Assembly: GCA_038530555.1 (NCBI GenBank)
Contig: JBCBCN010000003.1
Span: 124,001 to 188,000 of the forward strand
From: HKCCE3408 sp038530555
GTDB taxonomy: Bacteria; Pseudomonadota; Alphaproteobacteria; Rhodobacterales; Rhodobacteraceae
Length of the DNA stretch: 64,000 bases
Direction: 5' to 3'
Part shown: positions 8,256 to 16,804 of the stretch, one piece after another
Position numbering within the stretch: the stretch's first letter is position 1
Layout of the letters: every line of letters starts with the position of its first letter
The notes under the pieces: model-generated
What the model was told of the DNA's origin: nothing
What the model saw: only the letters and a program-made list of their open reading frames with translations
Databases searched by the model: none
Made by a program: the position numbers and the translations under genes

Positions 8256-9248
8256 TCAGGCGTCGTCGATGGGCGGTAACGGACCGGTCGGCCCGCCTTG
8301 GAGATCGGGATCGTCCTTGAGGCTCAGGCAACGATTTCGCAGCCAACCCATGAAGCGCCGCGGATTTTTGATCGGCTCTTCCCATTGGGCTGGCGTGATC
8401 GGGTGGCCGATGATCGGCGCCTGCGGCTTGTCGAAGGCATAGACGACCTCGTGGATCAGCAAACCCTGACGCAAGATCGGCGAGAGCTGGTTCGCGATCT
8501 GATACCAACGCGAGTTCGAGCCGGTAAAGTGGCACGGCACAATTGTGGCGCCGGAATTGCGGATCATTTTGGCGGTGAACGGGTTCCAGGGTGCCTCGAC
8601 CGCGTCTCCGAACATCGTCTCGGACGCCGCAACGCCGCCCGAGGGGAACAAAGCGATCAGGCCATCTTTGCTAAGATGCTCCATCGCTTGCGTGCGCATT
8701 TCGACCATCTTGCGCTGCGCGTCGATCTCATGCGGGAAGGGAACAGAAATCATGTAGCCCGCAGCGCTCTCATCAAGCCCGGTCAATAACGCGCGGGTTA
8801 GGATGCGGTAATCGTTGCGCCGCCGACCGATCAGATCCGCCAGGACCATACCGTCGACCAAGCCATGCGGATGATTGGCGACAAGGATCACGGGACCTTC
8901 GGCGGGCACGCGCGTCAGCTGATGCTCGGGCGTTTGAATGTCGATGCCCATGACTTTCATAGTAGCCGGCCAAAAGGCGGGGCCGACGGCAGGCCCGAGC
9001 TTTTCGAACTGACGCACCCGCCGAATGATGCTGAGCTTGCCGGTCATCCATTCGATCACCTTGATCGTGCGCCGCGTCCAAGCGTTCTCGAACGAATTCG
9101 CGTAAGTCAGGCTGCCGCGATCATAGATCCGAGGGGCAGGCGGAGAAATCGCCTGACCATGCCGCTTTACCCGTGATGTGGATAAATCTGTCAAAGCTGC
9201 CGTCCCTTTGGGCCGCATCCAGACGCGCACTGCGCTACGGTCAGACAC
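8256..9248 (-). CDS. Lysophospholipid acyltransferase family protein
   Basis: 330 aa, PlsC-like fold. The acyltransferase motif appears in the variant form NHPHGLVDG (not the usual HX4D spacing), followed by a FPSGGVA block that corresponds to the substrate-binding motif and a VPCHFTGSNSRWYQ segment. It is not PlsC itself (that is at 39.7 kb); it is closer to the hemolysin-associated or ornithine-lipid type group, so the acceptor is unknown. GTG start three bases after ptsH on the same strand, with GAAGG upstream; an ATG at 9218 is the alternative. It may be the last gene of the chvI-ptsH cluster. Confidence 0.85.
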   Translation of the reverse strand: MSDRSAVRVWMRPKGTAALTDLSTSRVKRHGQAISPPAPRIYDRGSLTYANSFENAWTRRTIKVIEWMTGKLSIIRRVRQFEKLGPAVGPAFWPATMKVMGIDIQTPEHQLTRVPAEGPVILVANHPHGLVDGMVLADLIGRRRNDYRILTRALLTGLDESAAGYMISVPFPHEIDAQRKMVEMRTQAMEHLSKDGLIALFPSGGVAASETMFGDAVEAPWNPFTAKMIRNSGATIVPCHFTGSNSRWYQIANQLSPILRQGLLIHEVVYAFDKPQAPIIGHPITPAQWEEPIKNPRRFMGWLRNRCLSLKDDPDLQGGPTGPLPPIDDA

Positions 9249-9251
9249 TAA

Positions 9252-9530
9252 CTACTGACCTTCGCCAAACTTGTTGTTCACTAAGTCGGTGATTGCCTCT
9301 GCCAAGGCCTCTGCCTCGTCTCCCTCTATGACGACGTCAATAAAGGTTCCTTGACTGGCTGCCAACATCAAAAGGCCCATGATTGAGTCACCGGCAGCGC
9401 TCAGCCCGTCGCGCGACACGGTGCATTGGGCGTCGAAGCGCTCTACCGTCTCGACCAGTTTGGCAGAGGCTCGGGCGTGGAGACCCTTCATGTTCACGAT
9501 CTCGAGCCGTCTGTTCAGAGTGTCCGCCAT
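9252..9530 (-). CDS. ptsH: HPr family phosphocarrier protein
   Basis: 92 aa from the ATG at 9530. The phosphorylatable His18 sits in NMKGLHARAS, and the regulatory serine region DSIMGLLML keeps Ser49, the residue targeted by HPr kinase. Both sites being intact fits the hprK gene in the same cluster. In alphaproteobacteria this HPr belongs to a regulatory PTS, not a sugar uptake system; no EIIB/EIIC is present here. It begins four bases after the EIIA gene. A TTG at 9545 is a weaker alternative start. Confidence 0.95.
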   Translation of the reverse strand: MADTLNRRLEIVNMKGLHARASAKLVETVERFDAQCTVSRDGLSAAGDSIMGLLMLAASQGTFIDVVIEGDEAEALAEAITDLVNNKFGEGQ

Positions 9531-9534
9531 CGAT

Positions 9535-9921
9535 CTACCCGTCAAAACTCGCGATATAACGCCGCCCGGCTTGTTCGGCCTTGGAAACCGCCTCCTCGAC
9601 GCTCAGATGACGGGTCTTCATCAACTTGATCAGCATTGGCAGGTTTACCCCGGTCAGGATCTTGCGGTTGCTGGGGCGGCAGGCGCGCAAACTGAGGTTA
9701 GAGGGAGAGCCGCCATACATATCGGTCACCACGACAACCCCCTGACCCTGATCGACCGCATCCGCGGCATCGCAGATCTCAGATTGTCGGCGCGCCCGGT
9801 CATCTTCTGCGGCCACGGCAATCGCCAGGAATGCCTCTTGCGGGCCGACCACATGTTCGGTGGCGCGCTTCAGCTCTTCGGCCAGATGGCCATGGGCGAC
9901 AATTACGATACCAAGCAACAA
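9535..9921 (-). CDS. PTS EIIA (mannose/fructose type) regulatory protein
   Basis: About 128 aa, a single EIIA-Man domain. The phosphorylatable histidine is His10 in IVIVAHGHLA; VVVVTDMYGGSPSN and the LTGVNLPML block are typical. There is no ATG: two consecutive TTG codons (9921 and 9918) are available, and GGGAAG at 9930-9925 fits the second best. As a lone EIIA without permease domains it probably accepts phosphate from HPr and acts as a signal output, as proposed for the related protein in other alphaproteobacteria. It lies between rapZ and ptsH. Confidence 0.93.
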   Translation of the reverse strand: MLLGIVIVAHGHLAEELKRATEHVVGPQEAFLAIAVAAEDDRARRQSEICDAADAVDQGQGVVVVTDMYGGSPSNLSLRACRPSNRKILTGVNLPMLIKLMKTRHLSVEEAVSKAEQAGRRYIASFDG

Positions 9922-9958
9922 AAGCTTCCCGGATAGATCAGGTGGCTAAGGCGGAGCA

Positions 9959-10873
9959 TCAAGCGGACCCCACCGAGCCGCGGCGCTCCAACTCACGGTG
10001 GCGTTTAGACACCTGCCACCCCGCTTGCGCAAGATGCGCCGAGAGCTTTTCCGCAAGGGCGACAGAGCGGTGCTGGCCACCGGTGCAGCCGAAAGCCACC
10101 GTCAGATAGGCCCGCCCCTCCTCGAGAAAGGCAGGCAACAGCGTCTCGAGGAGCTCAGACACCTGGCCCGCGAAGGCCGAAAATCGGGGATCGCTGGCGA
10201 TATAATCCTGCACGGCCGGATCGCGTCCGTTCTTGGCCCGAAGCTCTTCCGACCAATGCGGATTCTTCAAAAACCGGCAGTCGAAGACCAAATCGGCGCC
10301 CATCGGCAGGCCGCGCTTGTAGGAAAAGCTTTGGACGGACACCGCCAGGTTCTGCGCGCCGGAAGGTGAAAACAGGCGCGCCATTTCGGCCTTGAGCTGA
10401 TGCGGGGTGAGCGCGCTTGTCTCAAGAAGGATCGCAGCGCGGTTGCGCAGAGGGGCGAGCAGTTCACGCTCCAGCGCTATGCCCGTGGCCGGCGCGTCAT
10501 CCGGGGCCAGGGGGTGGCGCCGCCGGGTTTCCGAGAAACGGCGCAGCAAAACCTCGGTGTCACATTCCAGATAAACCAGATCTGCTAGGATATCCGGATT
10601 TCGCACAAGCTCATCGATCGCCTCGATCAGGGATTGCGCCGAAAAGTCCCGGTTGCGCACATCAGTGCCCAGCGCCAAGGGGCGTGTCGGTGGCGGTCCG
10701 GACAGCAGATGCGGAAGGAGCGATAGCGGCAGGTTGTCGATCGCCTCGAACCCTAGGTCCTCGAGCGCGTTGATCGCGGTCGACCGACCCGCACCGGAGG
10801 GCCCGGTGATGAACACGATCCGCGCGTCCGCGGGCTCTTGGGTTGCGTTAGCTTGGGTCATCGGCGCGGCCAT
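9959..10873 (-). CDS. rapZ: RNase adapter protein RapZ (YvcJ family)
   Basis: 304 aa. Seen: P-loop GPSGAGRST near residues 24-32, the EAIDNLPLSLLP block, GTDVRNR, SFSYKRGLPMGADLVFDCRFL and a C-terminal GCTGGQHRSV. In E. coli RapZ binds sRNAs and controls glucosamine-6-phosphate synthase; in other phyla YvcJ is a nucleotide-binding protein. The gene overlaps the end of hprK by 26 bases when the first ATG is used; a second ATG (10861) would shorten the overlap. The association with PTS genes is conserved and implies linked carbon/amino-sugar control. Confidence 0.95.
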   Translation of the reverse strand: MAAPMTQANATQEPADARIVFITGPSGAGRSTAINALEDLGFEAIDNLPLSLLPHLLSGPPPTRPLALGTDVRNRDFSAQSLIEAIDELVRNPDILADLVYLECDTEVLLRRFSETRRRHPLAPDDAPATGIALERELLAPLRNRAAILLETSALTPHQLKAEMARLFSPSGAQNLAVSVQSFSYKRGLPMGADLVFDCRFLKNPHWSEELRAKNGRDPAVQDYIASDPRFSAFAGQVSELLETLLPAFLEEGRAYLTVAFGCTGGQHRSVALAEKLSAHLAQAGWQVSKRHRELERRGSVGSA

Positions 10874-11339
10874 GCAGGAGATAATACCAGAGCTTCACGC
10901 CGAGACTTGGGATGTCTCGGCCTAGAATCAAAGGAAAATCACAGGTTTGTGCCATAAATCGGCGTTGGGGCGGCAAACGGCACGGCTCCGCGTGGTCCAA
11001 GCTAACTACGACCGTCAGAGGTGTCGCGTCAGCCACCGGCGCGGCGATTAGACCGATGCCGCGCGCTTCGATCCACGGTGGCAGAGTCGCGGGAGCCGAC
11101 AAGAGAGCGCTGTTGCCGTCGGGTGTGACAAGGACGGCATCGTCGGCGATCAGTTCGGCACCCAGCGCGATCATCGACCAAGCCAGATCGCTTTTGCCGC
11201 TGCCAGATAGCCCGAGGATCAGTAGGCCCCGTCCCTGCACGCGGATCGCGCTTGCCGGATTGCATAGCGGGCCTTTGGGGGTGTCGCGCGCGATCTCAGC
11301 CAGGTCGAACCGCTCGGGGATCTGCGCACTTCGCTTCAT
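10848..11339 (-). CDS. hprK: HPr kinase/phosphorylase (short alphaproteobacterial form)
   Basis: 163 aa from the ATG at 11339 (a GTG at 11393 would add 18 residues). Only the C-terminal catalytic domain is present: Walker A GLSGSGKS at residues 43-50, then LIADDAVLV and EARGIGLIAAP. The N-terminal domain of Firmicutes HprK is missing, which is usual for Alphaproteobacteria. It phosphorylates and dephosphorylates the HPr serine (Ser49 of the ptsH product here). It lies between chvG and rapZ. The residue before the catalytic core is NPAS where many homologues have LHAS. Confidence 0.92.
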   Translation of the reverse strand: MKRSAQIPERFDLAEIARDTPKGPLCNPASAIRVQGRGLLILGLSGSGKSDLAWSMIALGAELIADDAVLVTPDGNSALLSAPATLPPWIEARGIGLIAAPVADATPLTVVVSLDHAEPCRLPPQRRFMAQTCDFPLILGRDIPSLGVKLWYYLLHGRADDPS

Positions 11340-11396
11340 GCACTCTGGACCTGCTTCAGGCCCTCGCTTGCTTGGCGGGCACAGCCCATCCACGCG

Positions 11397-13139
11397 CTAT
11401 ACGGGCAGGCCGACCACAAACCGCGCGCCAAGTGGCTCTGACACCGCGTCCGCTTTGGTCGGGCGAATATTCTCGGCCCAGATCACGCCGCCATGGGCCT
11501 CAACAATCTGCTTTGAGATCGCCAGGCCGAGGCCGGAATGGTTTCCAAATTGCTGTTCCGGGCGTTCGGAGTAAAACCGGTTGAAGACCTTGGTCAGCGC
11601 GCTCTCCGGGATGCCAGGGCCAGTGTCTTCGACAACGACAAGCACGCGATTTTCGCGCTTTCGGGCCCAAATACGGACCGCGTCGCCATCCTCACAGAAA
11701 GAGACCGCGTTGCCGATGAGATTGACGAAGACCTGAGCAAGACGCGCCTCGAGACCGGTGGTCAGGACAGGCTCACCCGGAAGATCGATGATGAATTCGA
11801 CGCCTTTCCGCTCCGCCTCCTCAGCGTGGTAGCGCGACAGGTTGGAGAGCGTCGAGATAAGGTCGAACTCCTGCTCCTCCTCCTTCACCAGCTCACTGTC
11901 GAGCCTTGATGCATTGGAGATATCCGAGACGAGACGGTCCAAGCGGCGCACGTCGTGCTCGATCACTTCCAGCAGACGCTCCCGTTGGGCATCGGTGCGC
12001 GCCACACGCATCGTGCCGACTGCGGATTGGAGCGAGGCCAACGGGTTCTTGATCTCATGGGCGACGTCGGCCGCAAACTGTTCATTGCTGTCGATCCGAT
12101 CATAGAGCGCCGAAACCATGCCGCGGAGCGCCCCGCTGAGGCGGCCGATTTCGTCCGGACGCCCGGTCAGGTCCGGGATGCGGACACGAGTCGGGCTCAT
12201 CTTGCGGGCATTCTTATCACGGCCGAGCTCCGCCGCCGCCGACAGGTCAGTCAGCGGATTGGCGATGGTGGATGCGAGGACCAGGCTCAAGCCCAGCGAG
12301 ACGAGGATCGCGATGAAGAACATCTGCAAGATTTGCTCACGCTCCACGCGGACAAGCTGATCGATCTCACCAGCGGCTGTGGTCACAGCAATCACACCGA
12401 TCACGCCGTTGGGCCCTTCGACGGGCGTGGCAGCGGTGTAGACGGTGCCGCCGGGCGTGACGCCGCGCGACAGAACCGTGCCGCCGCGCAGCGCCGTTTC
12501 CACAAGCGAGGCCGCGGCGGCAGCGCTGTCGGGTGTCGGGATGTCATCTTCTCCGCGGGCGAGGACCGTGGCGATCCCTTCCCAGACCGAATTCAGGAAC
12601 TCCGTGAAAGGATTGCTTGTATCGACCCGCTCCTCCAGGCCCTGCACTGGCCGGACAGGATTGCGCGCGACCCGCTCCGTCGAGGTCAGAAGAACCCCGG
12701 TGCGGTCGAACACAAAAACGTCCAGGCCATCGGACAGGCCGATCCGGCGCAACGTCTCACCCGGGCCCGGCACATCGCCAGGCAAATCCGCCTCAGCGGC
12801 AACATCCAAGGCTTCGGCCGGTAGTGTCGCCTCGAAAATGTCGGCGATCAGCTGCGCTTCGATGGCCAGCGCGCGTTCGCGCTGAAGCACCAGGCTATCG
12901 CGGAAGGGGTTGAGGTAGAGTACGCCCGCAACCAGCACCACGATCCCCAGCAGGTTGAAAACGATGATCTTCCGCGCGAGTGGCGAGCTGTTGAGTGTGA
13001 AGAAGGTTCGCCGTTTGCGCGCTGCGCGCAACTCTGCGTCCAGGGCGCCTTGAGGGCGGTCCCAGTCTTCTCCCAAAACGATATCGCCGCGCGCACGTGC
13101 ACGGCGATTCGTCATTGAAAGGTCGGACGCTAGCGACAT
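11397..13139 (-). CDS. chvG: Sensor histidine kinase ChvG
   Basis: 580 aa. N-terminal cytoplasmic stretch, first membrane helix about residues 57-76, a periplasmic stimulus-sensing domain of roughly 190 residues, a second helix near 275-295 and HAMP. The phosphoacceptor His is near 361 (FAADVAHEIKNPLASL), followed by a catalytic ATPase domain with DTGPGIP and GLGLAI. ChvG/ExoS homologues sense acid or envelope stress and, in rhizobia, the periplasmic regulator ExoR. It follows chvI by 28 bases. The neighbourhood (chvI-chvG-hprK) is the classic alphaproteobacterial arrangement, supporting orthology. Confidence 0.95.
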   Translation of the reverse strand: MSLASDLSMTNRRARARGDIVLGEDWDRPQGALDAELRAARKRRTFFTLNSSPLARKIIVFNLLGIVVLVAGVLYLNPFRDSLVLQRERALAIEAQLIADIFEATLPAEALDVAAEADLPGDVPGPGETLRRIGLSDGLDVFVFDRTGVLLTSTERVARNPVRPVQGLEERVDTSNPFTEFLNSVWEGIATVLARGEDDIPTPDSAAAAASLVETALRGGTVLSRGVTPGGTVYTAATPVEGPNGVIGVIAVTTAAGEIDQLVRVEREQILQMFFIAILVSLGLSLVLASTIANPLTDLSAAAELGRDKNARKMSPTRVRIPDLTGRPDEIGRLSGALRGMVSALYDRIDSNEQFAADVAHEIKNPLASLQSAVGTMRVARTDAQRERLLEVIEHDVRRLDRLVSDISNASRLDSELVKEEEQEFDLISTLSNLSRYHAEEAERKGVEFIIDLPGEPVLTTGLEARLAQVFVNLIGNAVSFCEDGDAVRIWARKRENRVLVVVEDTGPGIPESALTKVFNRFYSERPEQQFGNHSGLGLAISKQIVEAHGGVIWAENIRPTKADAVSEPLGARFVVGLPV

Positions 13140-13167
13140 TGCTCGGCCACGCTACCCGTGCGGCGGT

Positions 13168-13869
13168 TTACTCTTCGTTATAGCGATAACCGATCCCGTA
13201 AAGGGTTTCGATTGCCGAAAAATCATCGTCCGCATCGCGCATCTTCTTGCGCAGGCGTTTGATGTGGCTGTCGATGGTCCGGTCATCCACATAGACCTGC
13301 TCATCATAGGCGACATCCATCAACTGGTCGCGGCTTTTGACAAAACCCGGTCGCTGCGCAAGTGCTTGCAGCAGCAAGAACTCAGTCACGGTCAGCGACA
13401 CATCGCGGCCCTTCCAGGTCACCGAATGGCGCAACGGATCCATCACCAGGGCGCCACGCGTCATCACTTGCGCATCTTCCGGAGCGGCACCAGCGTCGCT
13501 GGCGATTGCTTCCTGGCGGCGCAGGATCGAGCGGATACGCTCCACCAGCAAACGCTGTGAGAACGGCTTGCGGACATAATCGTCAGCACCCATGCGCAGA
13601 CCCATCAGCTCATCAATCTCATCGTCCTTGGACGTCAGAAAGATGACCGGCACCTTGGACTTCTGGCGCAGGCGCTGCAGCAGATCCATGCCATCCATGC
13701 GGGGCATTTTAATGTCCAGAACAGCCAGTTCGGGCATTTTGCGGTTGAAAGCTTCGAGGGCCGATTGCCCATCGTTGTAGGTTTCCACTTCGAAACCTTC
13801 CGCCTCGAGCGTCATCGCCACCGAGGTGAGAATATTTCTGTCGTCATCGACGAGTGCGATCCGAGCCAT
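13168..13869 (-). CDS. chvI: Response regulator ChvI
   Basis: 233 aa, OmpR/PhoB type. Receiver domain with acidic pocket DDD (8-10), phospho-acceptor Asp52 (LAVLDIKMPRMDG) and Lys in VRKPFS; then a C-terminal winged helix (LTVTEFLLLQAL, VDDRTIDSHIKRLRKK). First gene of the minus-strand cluster running to ptsH. It is divergent from pckA across a 329-bp gap, and in Agrobacterium and Sinorhizobium ChvI controls pckA expression, so a shared control region is likely (inference). Confidence 0.96.
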   Translation of the reverse strand: MARIALVDDDRNILTSVAMTLEAEGFEVETYNDGQSALEAFNRKMPELAVLDIKMPRMDGMDLLQRLRQKSKVPVIFLTSKDDEIDELMGLRMGADDYVRKPFSQRLLVERIRSILRRQEAIASDAGAAPEDAQVMTRGALVMDPLRHSVTWKGRDVSLTVTEFLLLQALAQRPGFVKSRDQLMDVAYDEQVYVDDRTIDSHIKRLRKKMRDADDDFSAIETLYGIGYRYNEE

Positions 13870-14198
13870 GTCGTGATGTCCTCAGGCTGCCCTATATTTT
13901 TGTTTTGCCGGGAGTGTCGTTTTTTCCCGACGGGGAATCAATCTTTAAGTGTTCCAGAGAACGAATCAGCTACCGAGATTGAGAAATAGTGACCGAAAGA
14001 GGCCATTTTGTGCCGGTTTTGGAAACACCGGCCTGATTTTTGCCAATTTGATCTATCTGATTGCGCTAACTGTTGCGCTACCAGAGCTTTTGATCGGTGT
14101 GCGGCATGTTAAAGCAAACTGGTGGGGCGGCCGGGCTGTTCAGGTATTTCCGGGCCGAGTGTAATCGACCGACGCCGTAAAACGGCAAGGAGCATGCT
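13870..14198. other. chvI-pckA intergenic control region
   Basis: 329 bp with no convincing gene. It holds the divergent promoters of chvI and pckA. Visible structures: TTCCC-GACG-GGGAA at about 13925-13938, a terminator-like hairpin at 14012-14041, and a short hairpin GCCGT-AAA-ACGGC (14174-14186, loop AAA plus one base) that ends at the pckA ribosome site AAGGAG (14187-14192). A 71-codon open frame at 13949-14164 has no ribosome site or recognisable sequence, so I do not call it. Confidence 0.6.
14012..14041 (+). terminator. Orphan terminator-like hairpin upstream of pckA
   Basis: GCCGGT (14012-14017) pairs with ACCGGC (14027-14032) around a 9-base loop, followed by CTGATTTTTG. No gene on this strand ends before it; the nearest upstream rightward gene is hbd at 8.2 kb. 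It could end a short RNA starting in the chvI promoter region or act as a pckA leader attenuator. Confidence 0.4.
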
Positions 14199-15797
14199 AT
14201 GATGTCTGGCCGCGTGAACCCGAATTGCACACTGCAATCCCAAGGCGCGGAGGGCCTAGGCGCGGTTTACTATAATCTAACTGAGCCAGCTCTGATCGAA
14301 GCCGCGGTCGCCCGTGGCGAAGGCCGTCTCGGACGCGGTGGTGCATTCCTTGCAACAACCGGCAAGCACACCGGCCGGTCGCCCAAAGACAAGTTCGTCG
14401 TACGCGCGGCCTCGGTCGAGGACCACATCTGGTGGGATAACAACGCGGCGATGAGTGCAGAGGCTTTCGAGCAGCTTCACACTGATATGCTCGCCCATAT
14501 GCGCGGCGGCGATTTCTTCGTCCAGGACCTTTATGCCGGAGCCGATCCCGAGCACCGCCTTGATGTCCGCGTGGTCACGGAACTTGCGTGGCACGGCCTG
14601 TTCATCCGCCACCTGCTGCGCCGCCCGGAGGCGCATGAACTTGCGAGCTTTCTGCCGGAATTCACAATCTTGAATTGCCCGAGTTTTCAGGCCGATCCCG
14701 AACGTCACGGTTGTCGCTCGGAGACAGTCATCGCGCTCAACCTTGAGGCCAAGCTGATCTTGATCGGTGGCACGGCCTATGCCGGCGAAAATAAGAAATC
14801 GGTTTTCACGCTTTTGAACTACCTGCTGCCTGAAAAAGGCATCATGCCGATGCATTGCTCGGCCAATCACGCCAATGGCAATCCTGATGACGCGGCCGTT
14901 TTCTTTGGCCTGTCTGGCACGGGCAAAACGACGCTCTCGGCCGACCCCGCGCGCACGCTGATCGGCGACGATGAGCACGGCTGGTCGGACAACGGCATCT
15001 TCAACTTTGAGGGCGGCTGTTACGCCAAGACGATCAACCTCGACCCCAAGGCCGAGCCTGAGATCTATGCGACCTGCTCGATGTTTGGAACGGTCGTCGA
15101 AAACATGGTTTATGACCATGACACGCTTGAGCTCGACTTCGACGATGACAGCCTCACAGCAAATACGCGCTGCGCTTATCCGCTGGACTACATCTCGAAC
15201 GCGTCCAAGACGGCTTTGGGTGGCTCTCCGAAAAACATCATCATGCTGACCTGCGATGCGTTCGGAGTTCTACCTCCGATCGCGCGGCTGAGCCCAGCAC
15301 AGGCGATGTATCACTTCCTGTCTGGTTTCACCTCAAAGGTCGCCGGGACCGAGCGCGGTGTGACAGAGCCAGAGCCGACATTTTCCACCTGCTTCGGCGC
15401 GCCCTTTATGCCGCGCCGGCCCGAGGTTTATGGCAAGCTCTTGCAGGAAAAGATCGCCCGCCACGGCGCAACCTGCTGGTTGGTAAATACCGGCTGGACG
15501 GGCGGCGCCTATGGCACGGGCAACCGGATGCCGATCCAGGCGACCCGTGCGCTGTTGACCGCGGCGCTTGATGGGACGCTCAATGAGGGTGAGTTCCGCA
15601 AGGATCCAAATTTCGGCTTTGAGGTGCCGGTCAGCTGCGCTTGTGTCGATGACAGCCTGCTGAACCCGCGCGACACTTGGGCCAGCCCAGAGAGCTACGA
15701 CAAGCAGGCCGCGAAGCTCGTGCAGATGTTCTCGTCGAATTTCGGCCAATACGCGCCGCATATCGATGACGACGTCAAAGCGGCGGCAATTTCTTAA
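14199..15797 (+). CDS. pckA: Phosphoenolpyruvate carboxykinase (ATP)
   Basis: 532 aa, full length. Kinase-1a P-loop GLSGTGKT at residues 237-244, the substrate region TGRSPKDKFVV near the N-terminus, GDDEHGWSDNGIFNFEGG, and GWTGGAYGTG near the C-terminus. It converts oxaloacetate and ATP to phosphoenolpyruvate and CO2, the entry to gluconeogenesis during growth on acids or acetyl-CoA substrates. AAGGAG precedes the double ATG at 14199/14202. It is divergent from chvI; regulation by ChvI is known for rhizobial pckA. Confidence 0.98.
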   Translation: MMSGRVNPNCTLQSQGAEGLGAVYYNLTEPALIEAAVARGEGRLGRGGAFLATTGKHTGRSPKDKFVVRAASVEDHIWWDNNAAMSAEAFEQLHTDMLAHMRGGDFFVQDLYAGADPEHRLDVRVVTELAWHGLFIRHLLRRPEAHELASFLPEFTILNCPSFQADPERHGCRSETVIALNLEAKLILIGGTAYAGENKKSVFTLLNYLLPEKGIMPMHCSANHANGNPDDAAVFFGLSGTGKTTLSADPARTLIGDDEHGWSDNGIFNFEGGCYAKTINLDPKAEPEIYATCSMFGTVVENMVYDHDTLELDFDDDSLTANTRCAYPLDYISNASKTALGGSPKNIIMLTCDAFGVLPPIARLSPAQAMYHFLSGFTSKVAGTERGVTEPEPTFSTCFGAPFMPRRPEVYGKLLQEKIARHGATCWLVNTGWTGGAYGTGNRMPIQATRALLTAALDGTLNEGEFRKDPNFGFEVPVSCACVDDSLLNPRDTWASPESYDKQAAKLVQMFSSNFGQYAPHIDDDVKAAAIS

Positions 15798-15813
15798 GAG
15801 GCGTTACGGCTTA

Positions 15814-15831
15814 GGGCCGCCGCGGCGGCCC
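15814..15831. terminator. GC-rich palindrome between convergent pckA and TauE gene
   Basis: GGGCCGCCGCGGCGGCCC is a perfect 18-bp palindrome lying between the pckA stop (15797) and the stop of the minus-strand exporter (15837). It has no T-run on either side, so it is at best a hairpin transcript end or a weak bidirectional terminator. Confidence 0.4.
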
Positions 15832-15836
15832 GCCCA

Positions 15837-16604
15837 TCACCCGATCAGGCCGCGCCGGATCAGGTTCAGGCCGCCCAACAGCAGAACAAGCAGCGTCACC
15901 TGCCGCAATCGCGCGGCATTGAGCCGGTCGCCCATCCGAAACCCGATATACATGCCAAGCGTCGCAGGGATCAGCATCGCCGCCGACAGCTGCCAGGTGT
16001 TGCGGTTAAGGACGCCTGAATAGAGATGCGCCACCAAAAGCATAGCCGCGCCGAGCCCATACACCAGGCCCTGGACGAGCATCTGGCGCTGCCGCTCCGT
16101 CCCAAGCGCCATCAGATAAAGCACCGTCGGCGGCCCCCAAGTGCCGGTCAACCCGCCCATCCCTCCGGCCAAGGCGCCAACGCTCCATTCAACCAGGCGG
16201 CGCCGCGCGGGCGGCACATGGAACTGCACACCCACCAACTGGATCAGCGTTAAAAAGACGACCGGCATCCCGAGGATGAGGTAAAAATCGGCCGGGTCGA
16301 GATAGATCAGCAGTTGCGCCGAAAGCAAAATCGCCACGCAAACGATGAGCAGATAGCGCCAATGCTCCCGCCCCGCCTCAAGCGCCTCGTTCAGGCCATG
16401 GCGTCCGGCTTGCATGAGATTGGCCAGCGCCACCGGCAAGATCAATGTGGCTACTGTGAGTTGCGGTGACAGGAAGAAGGACAGGCCCGCGACCATGATC
16501 AGCGGCATGGCAAAGCCGACAGCGCCCTTCACAAAGCCGCCCAGAAAGGTGACGCAGGCGGCAGCGAGCACCAATTCCAGTGGAAGATCGTTAAAAATAG
16601 CCAT
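15837..16604 (-). CDS. Sulfite exporter TauE/SafE family protein
   Basis: 255 aa, mostly membrane (about seven to eight helices). The repeated GGFVKGAVGFAMPL and GGMGGLTGTWGPP blocks, one in each half, are the internal repeats of the TauE/SafE (DUF81) family. Such permeases are proposed to export sulfite, sulfoacetate or other organosulfur anions. There is no sulfonate gene nearby, so the substrate is open. It is divergent from mcd and convergent with pckA. Confidence 0.9.
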   Translation of the reverse strand: MAIFNDLPLELVLAAACVTFLGGFVKGAVGFAMPLIMVAGLSFFLSPQLTVATLILPVALANLMQAGRHGLNEALEAGREHWRYLLIVCVAILLSAQLLIYLDPADFYLILGMPVVFLTLIQLVGVQFHVPPARRRLVEWSVGALAGGMGGLTGTWGPPTVLYLMALGTERQRQMLVQGLVYGLGAAMLLVAHLYSGVLNRNTWQLSAAMLIPATLGMYIGFRMGDRLNAARLRQVTLLVLLLGGLNLIRRGLIG

Positions 16605-16714
16605 GCCAGCGGCCTAAAACGGGCGGCCGCGGCTCGCAAGAGATCAGCTCGATCTACCGCCCCAGGCGCACGAACATCGGAACATCGCAAAGTTATAATA
16701 GAATGTTTCGTGCG

Positions 16715-16736
16715 CCTCTTTTGTATTTTTCTTGCG
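16715..16736 (+). promoter_or_regulatory. mcd: Two-block motif shared with mcl1, upstream of mcd
   Basis: CCTCTTTTGTA (16715-16725), five bases, then CTTGCG (16731-16736), ending 68 bases before the mcd ATG. The same two blocks with the same 5-base spacer occur before mcl1 at 36236-36257. TTTG and CTTG repeat with an 11-base period. Because both genes belong to the ethylmalonyl-CoA pathway, I infer a shared operator or promoter. Confidence 0.5.
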
Positions 16737-16804
16737 CTGCACCTGCGAAAGGCTTACCCGTGCACAGGCAGAATCTTAAGCGTTTGGTTGAGGAGGTGAT
16801 CGCG

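Noticed and set aside
13949..14164. 71-codon plus-strand frame in the chvI-pckA gap
   Set aside because: No ribosome site, no recognisable sequence, and it spans the hairpins of the control region.
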